In this document: in pieces, positions 1 through 6,767 of the stretch | Numbering within the stretch: position 1 is the first letter of the stretch | Layout: each line of letters begins with the position of its first letter | Source of the DNA: Simkania sp. | GTDB lineage: Bacteria; Chlamydiota; Chlamydiia; Chlamydiales; Simkaniaceae | Assembly: GCA_028279205.1 (NCBI GenBank) | Contig: JANQSR010000135.1 | Span: 1-7,720, forward strand | Direction: 5' to 3' | Length of the DNA stretch: 7,720 nt | Translations under genes and position numbers: made by a program | The notes under the pieces: generated by a model | Databases searched by the model: none | Seen by the model: the letters and a program-made list of their open reading frames with translations, nothing else | What the model was told of the DNA's origin: nothing

Positions 1-70
1 AGAGTTTTTTTCTATTCCTGAATTAAAAAAATGTTTATAATGTCCTGAGCCCTGTAGATGCAAAAAAGAG

Positions 71-100
71 TTGAAAGAAGAGCTCGATTCAGGATAGACT
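71..100 (+). promoter_or_regulatory. candidate sigma70/sigma66-type promoter for the pfp operon
   Basis: TTGAAA (71-76) is followed after 18 bases by TAGACT (95-100), matching the -35 and -10 consensus at 5 of 6 and 4 of 6 positions. Transcription would begin near 107, leaving a leader of about 50 nt. A second candidate is the perfect TATAAT at 36-41, but it has no good -35 element at the right distance. Both are visual matches in A+T-rich DNA, so either or neither may be used. Confidence 0.3.
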
Positions 101-158
101 CGGTTCTAAGTTCTGTTACCCTTTTTAAATTTTACCTTTTTGAAGAGTGTTCAAGAGT

Positions 159-1766
159 ATGACCCCTTTGCAGGAAAAGCGGCTCCTTTTCGTTCCAAAA
201 CTTCCAAACATCCTTCGTGACCTCGATCAGGTTGGGTTTGCTCCAGCAGAAAGGAGTGAGCCCTTTGGGGATCAAGAAGAGATTCAAAAGCAGTTTCGGA
301 GCACCTGTGGGCTTCCCGTCATGAGGGCCCACCTTCTTGCTAAAAGGAGCAAGGCGCACCCCCTTAATATTGGGGTTGTCTTTTCAGGGGGTCAAGCCCC
401 TGGAGGGCATAATGTGATCACAGGTCTTTTTGATGCGATGAAAAAAGCGAATCAAAGTAGTGCTCTTTTTGGTTTTTTAAACGGCCCATCTGGGATCATT
501 GCTGGAAAATGCAAGCAACTATCCGAGGATGAGCTAAAAAATTATCGCAACCAGGGGGGGTTTGACCTCATCGGTTCGGACAGGACAAAGATCGAGACGG
601 ATGAGCAGCTTTCAAAAGCTTTTGAGACATTAAAACGGATGAAGCTGGATGCCCTTGTGATCGTGGGAGGGGATGACTCGAATACAAATGGGGCGGTTCT
701 TGCAGAGTATCTGATAAAGCGGGGCTCTTCCACTTGTATCATTGGGGTTCCAAAGACAATCGATGGTGATCTGCAGGGACGTTATCTCCCGATCTCTTTT
801 GGATTTGATACGGCGTGCAAAGCCTACTCAGAGATGATCGGCAACATTGCGCGCGATGCTCTTTCGGCTAGAAAATATATCCATTTCGTCAAGTTGATGG
901 GGCGCTCCGCCTCCCATATCACCTTGGAATGTGCTCTTAAGACCCAACCAAACTACACACTTATTGGGGAGGAAGTAGAGGCAAAAGGGCAGAGATTAGA
1001 AGAGATCGTTGAGGATCTCTGTTTGATGATCGAAGAGAGGAGCAAGAGGGGGAAGAATTACGGAGTTGTTCTCGTTCCAGAGGGGCTCATCGAGTTTATT
1101 CCTGAGATGAAACGGCTTATGAATGAGCTAAGTGGGCATAAAGAGAGTTCCGATGCTCTGCAGAGAGAGGTTCCAAAGGGGGTTCCAAAGGAGGTTCCAA
1201 AGGAGGTTCCAAAGGAGGTTCAGGAGCAGCTCCTCCTAGATCGAGACCCACACGGAAACATACAACTCTCTCAGATCGAAACTGAAAAACTCCTAAGTAG
1301 CGCTTTAAAAAAGAGGCTTGAAAAACGGGGATTTAAAGGCAAACTCAACATAGTGCACCACTTTTTTGGATATGAAGGGCGCTCCGCCTTCCCCTCTAAT
1401 TTTGATGCGACCTATTGTTACAATCTAGGCCAAATTGCCTTTCTAATAGCGAGAGAAGGGTTGACTGGCTATATGGGATCTATCCCAAACCTGACAAGCC
1501 CGTTAGAAGAGTGGCAGGTCTATGCCGTGCCCATCACGAGCTTGATGCATGTAGAAACGCGCAAAGGGAAAAGAAAGCCTGTTGTTCGAAAGTCTCTAGT
1601 CGATCTCGACTCAGTCGCTTTTAAAACGTTTGAAAGTAAGCGAGCCTCTTGGAAAACAGAGGATCATTACAAATTTCCAGGTCCCATGCAGTTTGAAGGG
1701 GATCCCTCCTATACAGATGAAGTTCCCCAACTGGTCAAATTGAATGCGCCCCCAAGAGAAGATTAG
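159..1766 (+). CDS. pfp: pyrophosphate--fructose-6-phosphate 1-phosphotransferase (long-clade PPi-PFK)
   Basis: Cytoplasmic glycolytic enzyme that reversibly phosphorylates fructose 6-phosphate using pyrophosphate. Taking ATG 159 as the start gives 535 aa, close to the roughly 550 aa of the long PPi-PFK clade shared by chlamydiae, spirochaetes and plant beta subunits. Visible motifs: GGQAPGG (77-83), the phosphate-binding loop; GGDDSNT (170-176), where the second Asp is the PPi-type signature; PKTIDGD (198-204) with the catalytic Asp pair and the Lys typical of PPi enzymes; MGRS (247-250); PEG (307-309); GYEGR (404-408) for sugar-phosphate binding. ATG 159 is preferred over in-frame GTG 147 because GAAGAG (142-147) lies 11 nt upstream of it, though this spacing is long and GTG 147 remains possible (539 aa). 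A VPKE tandem repeat interrupts the protein near residues 337-356. First gene of a three-gene operon, overlapping the next by 23 nt. The family is certain; the start is less so. Confidence 0.95.
   Translation: MTPLQEKRLLFVPKLPNILRDLDQVGFAPAERSEPFGDQEEIQKQFRSTCGLPVMRAHLLAKRSKAHPLNIGVVFSGGQAPGGHNVITGLFDAMKKANQSSALFGFLNGPSGIIAGKCKQLSEDELKNYRNQGGFDLIGSDRTKIETDEQLSKAFETLKRMKLDALVIVGGDDSNTNGAVLAEYLIKRGSSTCIIGVPKTIDGDLQGRYLPISFGFDTACKAYSEMIGNIARDALSARKYIHFVKLMGRSASHITLECALKTQPNYTLIGEEVEAKGQRLEEIVEDLCLMIEERSKRGKNYGVVLVPEGLIEFIPEMKRLMNELSGHKESSDALQREVPKGVPKEVPKEVPKEVQEQLLLDRDPHGNIQLSQIETEKLLSSALKKRLEKRGFKGKLNIVHHFFGYEGRSAFPSNFDATYCYNLGQIAFLIAREGLTGYMGSIPNLTSPLEEWQVYAVPITSLMHVETRKGKRKPVVRKSLVDLDSVAFKTFESKRASWKTEDHYKFPGPMQFEGDPSYTDEVPQLVKLNAPPRED
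1167..1226 (+). repeat. 12-bp in-frame tandem repeat inside pfp (VPKE units)
   Basis: Four consecutive near-identical 12-bp units of the form GAGGTTCCAAAG (1167-1178, 1179-1190, 1191-1202, 1203-1214) plus a diverged fifth copy starting GAGGTTCAG (1215-1226). The second unit differs only by GGG for GAG. Because 12 is a multiple of three, each copy adds the four residues E/G-V-P-K without shifting the frame. The block sits just before the conserved EQLLLDRDPHGN segment of the PPi-PFK family, so it behaves as a linker or flap insertion. Confidence 0.9.
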
Positions 1767-2793
1767 ACCTATTTTGGAATTGGCAGATTATACATTTTCC
1801 CCTTTCTATAAAAAAGGCTCCCGTTTTTTTAATCCCCACTGCACCCTTTCAAGTTTTGGGTTTATCAACCTTGTGTTGTGGCAGATGGGGTTTTACGGCG
1901 ACAAAGGCGCAATAAAGAGCGTGCCCAAGAGTTTCGAGTATCCCAATCCAAAAGAGCCTATTGATGCAGAAAAACCTGTGGCATGCTGGATCAACCACAG
2001 CACCTTTCTCATTCAAGTGGGCGGGATAAACCTCTTAACCGATCCCATTTGGAGTGATCGCTGCTCCCCCTTCTCTTTTTTAGGGCCACGTAGACACCAC
2101 TCGCCAGGTTTGGCAATCAAAGAGTTACCACAAATTGATGCCATTTTGATCAGCCACAACCATTACGATCATTTGGATCTAAGAAGTGTAAAAGAGCTGA
2201 TTAGTAGAAACCGATCAGCCTATTGGATCGTTCCGATTGGAATTAAAAAGTGGATGAGAAAGCAGGGCATATCCCGTTGCATAGAGTTGGCCTGGTGGCA
2301 GAGGTTCTCGTTTGACTTAAGCTCTCAACAATCGACGTCTGGGATTGAGATCACGGCGGTTCCCGCTCAACATTTTTCCAGGCGCTCATTTTTTGATCGA
2401 AATAAAACGCTTTGGTCAGGTTATGTTGTCGATTTTAAAAGAGCTCGATTTTCAGATAAAAAGGTTTACTTTGTCGGAGACACAGGGTATAACAAGCTAG
2501 ATTTTAAGGCGATTGGAAGCCGTTTTAAGGGGATCGATTTGAGCTTGATTCCAATAGGTGCCTACCTTCCCCCGGAGCTCATGGATCCTGTGCACATCAA
2601 TCCAAAGCAAGCTGTGCTCATCCACAAAGAGGTGGGGTCTAAAATGAGCATCGGTATGCATTTTAAAACGTTCCGTTTATCAGATGAACCCCTGGATCAG
2701 CCACCTTACGATCTTTATCAATCTCTGATAGAGGCAAAAGTAGATTTAGAAGCCTTCCGTTTGATTGAGATGGGGCAGTCTGTGAACTGGTAG
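1744..2793 (+). CDS. NAPE-PLD-like metallo-beta-lactamase-fold hydrolase
   Basis: 349-aa zinc-dependent hydrolase of the COG2220 type, most like N-acyl-phosphatidylethanolamine-hydrolysing phospholipase D. Metal-site residues are all visible: HNHYDH (138-143), H210 in AQHF, D246 in GDTGYN and H306 in GMHFKTF. Their order and spacing match the human NAPE-PLD ligands (His185/187, Asp189, His190, His253, Asp284, His343) within a few residues. Other family landmarks are LLTDPIWSDRCSP, FLGPRRHHSP, LPQIDAILISHNHYDHLD and PIGAYLP (270-276). No signal peptide is obvious. The ATG lies inside pfp, 23 nt before its stop, with no clear Shine-Dalgarno, which suggests translational coupling; an alternative TTG at 1774 is preceded by AAGAGAAG. 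The fold and catalytic site are secure. The substrate is not: a phospholipid is likely by similarity, but bacterial relatives are poorly characterised. Confidence 0.9.
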   Translation: MRPQEKIRPILELADYTFSPFYKKGSRFFNPHCTLSSFGFINLVLWQMGFYGDKGAIKSVPKSFEYPNPKEPIDAEKPVACWINHSTFLIQVGGINLLTDPIWSDRCSPFSFLGPRRHHSPGLAIKELPQIDAILISHNHYDHLDLRSVKELISRNRSAYWIVPIGIKKWMRKQGISRCIELAWWQRFSFDLSSQQSTSGIEITAVPAQHFSRRSFFDRNKTLWSGYVVDFKRARFSDKKVYFVGDTGYNKLDFKAIGSRFKGIDLSLIPIGAYLPPELMDPVHINPKQAVLIHKEVGSKMSIGMHFKTFRLSDEPLDQPPYDLYQSLIEAKVDLEAFRLIEMGQSVNW

Positions 2794-3465
2794 ATGGGAA
2801 TGAGCCTCATTTTCGATTATTTTCGGTATGCATGGCATGACTTAAGGCAAATGCAAGAGGTTAAAAAGAGGTATTACAAAGACCCCGTTTTCGCCTCGAT
2901 CGACCGCTCCCTTTTGAGGAAATACCTCTTGCGTAGCCCCTATCGCATCAGTCGCCATTATCTTAAGTCTAAGAAAAGCAAAGAGCTTTATACCTATGGG
3001 GAAACCCCCCTTACAACCTTTGAAAAAATAGCTAAGGAGGCGGAGATTAGACCTGGGGATCGTTTCCTCGAACTGGGGTGTGGACGGGGGCGCGCCGTTC
3101 TTTTTTTTGCCCACTTTTATCAGTGCCAAGCGTTTGGGATTGAAAGAATCCCTCAGTTTGTCACGCGGGCTAAAAGTGTGGCACTTGAGCATGAGGTAAG
3201 ATCTGCTCACTTCGAGTGCTCAGACATCTTCGAAGCGAAGTGGCCAGCCGCCCATCTCATTTACCTCTACGGTACCTGTCTTCAGGATGAAGAGATCGCT
3301 CAGCTCGTCGAAAGATTTAAGTCATGCCCAGAAAAACCACGCATTTTGAGTGTGAGTTATTCTCTTTTAGATTACGATAGGGGTGACTCTTTTGTTTTAA
3401 AAAAAAAATTTCCAATCTCATTTGTCTGGGGTCAGACTCACGCTTTTTTACAGAGGGTAAAATGA
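2794..3465 (+). CDS. class I SAM-dependent methyltransferase, substrate unknown
   Basis: 223-aa protein with a Rossmann-type SAM-binding core. Motif I is FLELGCGRGR (91-100), followed at the end of the next strand by GIE (115-117), whose Glu would bind the SAM ribose, and by an acidic motif SDIF (143-146) leading into a hydrophobic strand (HLIYLYG). The first 85 residues are basic and probably helical, with no membrane segment. The glycine motif and GIE spacing loosely resemble Dot1-like and other small-molecule methyltransferases, but nothing in the sequence fixes a substrate. ATG 2794 directly follows the stop codon of the hydrolase gene (TAG then ATG), so reinitiation is likely; a second ATG at 2800 is possible. 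It is last in the operon and has no room for an ordinary terminator, because the converging transporter gene ends 15 nt away. Confidence 0.85.
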   Translation: MGMSLIFDYFRYAWHDLRQMQEVKKRYYKDPVFASIDRSLLRKYLLRSPYRISRHYLKSKKSKELYTYGETPLTTFEKIAKEAEIRPGDRFLELGCGRGRAVLFFAHFYQCQAFGIERIPQFVTRAKSVALEHEVRSAHFECSDIFEAKWPAAHLIYLYGTCLQDEEIAQLVERFKSCPEKPRILSVSYSLLDYDRGDSFVLKKKFPISFVWGQTHAFLQRVK

Positions 3466-3470
3466 GGCCG

Positions 3471-3496
3471 AGCATCTCCCCTACCAAGGGCATGCT
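3471..3496. other. imperfect hairpin spanning the convergent gene ends
   Basis: AGCAT (3471-3475) plus CCC (3478-3480) can pair with GGG (3488-3490) plus ATGCT (3492-3496) across a 7-nt loop, with a small internal loop. It covers the whole spacer from the AGCAT arm onward and the stop of the minus-strand transporter gene. Neither side carries a convincing T-tract, so it is at best a weak shared terminator. Confidence 0.25.
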
Positions 3497-4425
3497 GATC
3501 CCCAAACTTTCGAAGCTAGGTAGGATGCAACCAAAAGAGTGATAAGCGAGAAGATCGTCGTTGTGAGCACCGAAGATAGCCCTCTTCGGAAATAGCCTTT
3601 GTAGTAGTCGACGAGAATCGACACAATGACCCCCGTTGGCAGTGCACTTAGCAAAAACCCCGCGACCGCCCACACTCCCTCCACCTTTAGCAGCCACAAG
3701 AGAAGAAGTGCAATGAGTGGCTGGACAAAGAGTTTGGTGATGATCACCCCCCACGTCCCCTTTAGCTCTTTGTGCAGAGATTTTCCAACGACGCTCTCCC
3801 CGAGAGCAAAGAGAGCGCAAGGGTCTGCAATACTTCCGAGAAGCTGGATCACCTTGTGGAAAGTTTTTGTAATGGGGAAATGCAGGTAAGAGAAACCGAT
3901 CCCCAGAGCGGCCGCAATCAGCAAAGGGTTTTTCAAACAGATCAAAATCGTCCAAGAGCCAAGCTTTTGCGTTCCTTTTTTCTCTATTTCGCAAATAATC
4001 ATTGTGGGAATGATAATTGATACGATGAGAAAACTCGCGATCGAAGCGATCAACCCACCTTGCCCTTTGTAAATAGCACTCAAAAGGGGGATCCCTAGGT
4101 AGCCAGTATTCGGAAGAGAGAGGGTCAGTGCTCTTAAGGCTGATTCTGACAAAGGCTCAGATCGACACTTTCTACTGATCAAAAAAGAGCTGAGATAGGG
4201 AATTAGCAAAGTGAGCAAGAAAGCGATTAAAAAAGGGCCGTTCAAGATAGTATGGAATGGCTGAGTCGAAATAGATCGAAAAATCAGAGTCGGAAGGGCG
4301 ATTTTCATGACAAAGATATTCAGAACCTTTGCAGATTTTACTCTCAAGAGATTCAAACGACCGACCAAGTAGCCTAGGAGAATTAAGCTAAAAAGGGGAA
4401 GCAGAGCCTGGAGAACCGCTTTCAA
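3481..4425 (-). CDS. AEC (auxin efflux carrier) family transporter
   Basis: 314-aa integral inner-membrane protein with about ten hydrophobic segments (roughly residues 8-24, 34-52, 63-83, 104-119, 124-146, 160-182, 190-212, 222-245, 250-272 and 283-306). A mid-protein loop separates two five-helix halves, the layout of the AEC family (Pfam Mem_trans). The first half contains LPNTGYLGIP (104-113), matching the family's conserved Asn-x-Gly-x-x-Gly-x-Pro stretch. Bacterial members often carry malate, malonate or other organic acids, but the substrate cannot be read here. The start is TTG at 4425-4423, chosen because GAGAAA (4437-4432) lies 6 nt upstream and the protein begins typically for the family; no in-frame ATG is nearby. 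The gene diverges from ispG and converges with the pfp operon. An out-of-frame ORF on the same strand across its 3' half is a shadow. Confidence 0.9.
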   Translation of the reverse strand: MKAVLQALLPLFSLILLGYLVGRLNLLRVKSAKVLNIFVMKIALPTLIFRSISTQPFHTILNGPFLIAFLLTLLIPYLSSFLISRKCRSEPLSESALRALTLSLPNTGYLGIPLLSAIYKGQGGLIASIASFLIVSIIIPTMIICEIEKKGTQKLGSWTILICLKNPLLIAAALGIGFSYLHFPITKTFHKVIQLLGSIADPCALFALGESVVGKSLHKELKGTWGVIITKLFVQPLIALLLLWLLKVEGVWAVAGFLLSALPTGVIVSILVDYYKGYFRRGLSSVLTTTIFSLITLLVASYLASKVWGSACPW

Positions 4426-4444
4426 TTGATATTTCTCATTTTTG

Positions 4445-4472
4445 TTGACATTTCTTACTTTCGTGATTAAAT
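4445..4472 (+). promoter_or_regulatory. promoter candidate for ispG
   Basis: Perfect -35 TTGACA (4445-4450), a 16-base spacer, then TTAAAT (4467-4472, 4 of 6 matches to TATAAT). TAAATA at 17 bases is an overlapping alternative. Transcription would start near 4480, giving ispG a leader of about 75 nt. Confidence 0.5.
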
Positions 4473-4496
4473 ATAGATATCTCCTTTAAGACGTTT

Positions 4497-4525
4497 GTTC
4501 TATTTGGTTTTTTAGGGGATGTCAA
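4497..4525 (-). promoter_or_regulatory. promoter candidate for the AEC transporter gene
   Basis: On the minus strand a perfect TTGACA (4525-4520) is followed after 17 bases by TAGAAC (4502-4497, 4 of 6 matches). Transcription would start near 4490 and run toward the transporter gene, leaving a leader of about 65 nt. It lies on the far side of the ispG promoter, so the two promoters face each other. Confidence 0.45.
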
Positions 4526-4553
4526 GAATTTAAACAATATAGGAGGGGAAGCC

Positions 4554-6305
4554 ATGGAGCTTTCAAAGAGGAGGGAAGAGGCGTTTGTTTGGAAAACGCG
4601 TGAAGTCAAAGTGGGAAACGTCGGAGTCGGGGGGAGCAACCCCATACGCATTCAGTCGATGACTACAACAAGTACAAGGGATGTGCAGGGTACAGTCGAG
4701 CAGATCATGCGCCTTTCCGATGTTGGCTGTGAGATTGCACGCGTCACCGTTCAGGGTAAAAAAGAGGCTGAGGCGTGTGAAGAGATCAAGAACGGTCTCC
4801 TCAAAAGGGGGTATGAGATTCCACTCGTTGCCGACATCCATTTCTATCCCGCTGCTGCTATGATGGTTGTCGATTTTGTCGATAAGGTGCGCGTAAATCC
4901 TGGAAACTTTGTTGACCCTCGAGCCTCTTTCATCAAGCTAGAGTATGATGATGCCTCTTACGCTGCCGAACTTCGGAAAATTGATGAGGTCTTTGGCCCT
5001 CTCGTTCAGAGGTGCATTGAACTTAAAAAAGCGATGCGAATTGGAACCAACCACGGCTCTTTGTCTGATCGGATCATGAATCGGTTTGGCGATACTCCCC
5101 GTGGAATGGTCGAATCGGCTCTCGAATTTGCCCGTGTTTGTCGTAAAAAAGGATTTCACGATTTCATGTTTTCCATGAAGTCGAGCAATCCGCTGGTGAT
5201 GGTTGAGGCCTACCGTTTGCTCGTTTATGAAATGATCAAACTGGGTTGGGATTACCCCCTCCACCTCGGAGTGACGGAGGCGGGTGAAGGGGAGGATGGT
5301 CGATTGAAATCGGCTGTCGGCATTGGATCCCTTTTGTTAGATGGGCTCGGTGACACGATTCGAGTTTCACTGACTGAAGAGCCTGAAGCTGAGATAGACC
5401 CTTGCAAACGACTCGTTAGTTTGGCTGAGGATTACCAAAAGAAAGGGTTGATTCCCTTTGTGAATACCTGGAAAGACCTCCTCTTTAAGGGGGAGCGACG
5501 CTCTGTAAAACGGGACTTAAATTTGCACAAAGATGGCTCTGTCTTTGTTGATCACACATGCTCAGATCTGGGTCAGAAGGAGGAAAGAGCGGACGGCGTT
5601 GTGCACAGAGCAAAAAATGAGCTTAAGATCATATCTGGCAACAAAGAGGCTCTTCGCATCAACGAGCTGGAATGTTTAGATGATCAATCAGATGTGGCTT
5701 GGGTGAGAGATGGTGACCCTTCTACCTGGGCTCCTCTTTTGAAATTTTCAGTCCGGTTTATCCTCCTTGAAATGACCCATTCGATTCTCCACCGAGGGCG
5801 CGCTTTTTTTGATTGGTTAGAAGAAAACGACCTCGACCTTCCCGTTATTCTGGTTGGAAGGGGGGATCTTCCTAAAGATGAGGTCACGATCCGTGCTGGT
5901 GCGGAGCCCGGAGCCTTGCTACTAGATGGGTATGGAGAGGGGGTTCTCTTCTCAGATCGCTCGCTTGGCTTAAGCCTTTTGCAGGCTTGCCGCATGCGCT
6001 TTTCAAAAACCGAATTCATCTCGTGTCCAGGGTGTGGACGCACTCTGTTTGACTTACAAGAGGTGACAAAGCGGATTCAGTCAAAAACAGCGCACCTTCC
6101 AGGTGTAAAGATTGCTATCATGGGGTGTATTGTCAATGGAATAGGTGAGATGGTTGATGCTGATTTCGGTTATGTGGGATCCCGCAAAGGAAAAATCGAT
6201 CTATACGTCGGCAAGAAACGGGTAGAAAAGAACATCGATTCTGCTTTGGCTGATGAGATGCTGATTAAGCTCATCAAAGAAGAGGGTCTCTGGGTAGAGC
6301 CATAA
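4554..6305 (+). CDS. ispG: 4-hydroxy-3-methylbut-2-enyl diphosphate synthase, three-domain (plant/chlamydial) type
   Basis: Iron-sulfur enzyme of the MEP isoprenoid pathway that reductively converts 2-C-methylerythritol 2,4-cyclodiphosphate (MEcPP) to HMBPP in the cytoplasm. At 583 aa it is the long form: a TIM barrel (about 1-295) with QSMTTT (34-39), ADIHF (93-97), RVNPGN (113-118) and TNHGS (165-169); a middle insert domain (about 300-480), absent from short bacterial IspG; and a C-terminal [4Fe-4S] domain. The cluster ligands C491, C494 and C525 and the catalytic E532 (CPGCGR and GCIVNGIGE) are all present, at nearly the E. coli spacing. The start is firm: AGGAGG (4541-4546) sits 7 nt before ATG 4554. 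The next gene in the same direction is the histone-like hctB, 462 nt downstream. I find no convincing terminator directly after the stop. Confidence 0.97.
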   Translation: MELSKRREEAFVWKTREVKVGNVGVGGSNPIRIQSMTTTSTRDVQGTVEQIMRLSDVGCEIARVTVQGKKEAEACEEIKNGLLKRGYEIPLVADIHFYPAAAMMVVDFVDKVRVNPGNFVDPRASFIKLEYDDASYAAELRKIDEVFGPLVQRCIELKKAMRIGTNHGSLSDRIMNRFGDTPRGMVESALEFARVCRKKGFHDFMFSMKSSNPLVMVEAYRLLVYEMIKLGWDYPLHLGVTEAGEGEDGRLKSAVGIGSLLLDGLGDTIRVSLTEEPEAEIDPCKRLVSLAEDYQKKGLIPFVNTWKDLLFKGERRSVKRDLNLHKDGSVFVDHTCSDLGQKEERADGVVHRAKNELKIISGNKEALRINELECLDDQSDVAWVRDGDPSTWAPLLKFSVRFILLEMTHSILHRGRAFFDWLEENDLDLPVILVGRGDLPKDEVTIRAGAEPGALLLDGYGEGVLFSDRSLGLSLLQACRMRFSKTEFISCPGCGRTLFDLQEVTKRIQSKTAHLPGVKIAIMGCIVNGIGEMVDADFGYVGSRKGKIDLYVGKKRVEKNIDSALADEMLIKLIKEEGLWVEP

Positions 6306-6767
6306 GGAGAATCTACTTTATTTCTTTCTTTTGGGTGAATATATAAAAACCAAACGGAAATCAAAACGTAGAGATGAAAAAATGAAGAAAAAGACTGGTT
6401 AAAAGCCGTATAAAAAGGATGACCAGAAATCCTCTAGAGGACAAATTGAAAGAGAAAAGAGGTGAGATTTTTTCAAAATTTCATTTTTTCAAATGCGATT
6501 TTTCTCAACAATCGAAGAAGAATCAAACTTGATTTATGCTTTTTAAGTGTTTGAATTTCATCTGTTTTGTGATTTCCAAACAAAACCTTATTTGAAAAAC
6601 CTAAATTTTAAAATGTTTAATTTGTTCTTTTATTACAATTAATAAGTTTATTTTTTTTATAAAAAAAGTTATTTTAATATTATAAGAGGATATAGTTTTT
6701 ATATTTTAGCTTTATGATTAAAACCTTCAAAAATATTTTAAGGGAATTACAACAAGGAGCATATTCG
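6306..6767. other. 462-nt non-coding, A+T-rich region upstream of hctB
   Basis: No supportable gene on either strand. Visible elements are a 12-bp palindrome TCCTCTAGAGGA (6430-6441); an 11-bp direct repeat ATTTTTTCAAA at 6467-6477 and 6483-6493; a dyad AATCAA-AC-TTGATT (6521-6534); a 7-bp inverted repeat GTTTTGT/ACAAAAC (6564-6570/6580-6586); and a 16-bp palindrome of seven T, AT, seven A (6652-6667). By count only 14 of the 120 bases at 6601-6720 are G or C. Promoter-like combinations exist (for example TTGAAA 6592-6597 with TTTAAT 6616-6621, or TATAGT at 6691-6696), but the base composition makes them unreliable. I do not see a chlamydial sigma28 -10 (GCCGATAA). Confidence 0.6.
6652..6667. 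repeat. 16-bp perfect A/T palindrome upstream of hctB
   Basis: TTTTTTTATAAAAAAA reads identically on both strands. It lies 100 bp before the hctB start. Adjacent T- and A-tracts can alter DNA bending and attract minor-groove-binding nucleoid proteins, so it is a candidate regulatory site, though chance is possible in DNA this A+T-rich. Confidence 0.5.

Noticed and set aside
58..162. 34-codon plus-strand ORF whose TGA overlaps the pfp ATG (ATGA), as in a leader peptide.
   Set aside because: No Shine-Dalgarno precedes its ATG, and the better promoter candidate (71-100) would start transcription downstream of it. The overlap may be chance. It would gain interest only if transcription starts near 48 from the TATAAT at 36-41.
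2794..3465. Idea that the methyltransferase is a Dot1-like enzyme modifying host or chlamydial histones.
   Set aside because: Only the generic SAM-binding motifs are visible. Resemblance in motif I is shared by many class I enzymes and does not define a substrate.
3317..3994. 225-codon minus-strand frame overlapping the methyltransferase and transporter 3' ends.
   Set aside because: Out of frame with the ten-helix transporter encoded on the same strand. Its translation has no domain logic, and it spans the convergent junction.
4482..4488. Minus-strand AAAGGAG resembling a ribosome-binding site upstream of the transporter gene.
   Set aside because: No start codon with a usable reading frame follows at suitable spacing. 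The transporter's own site is GAGAAA at 4437-4432.
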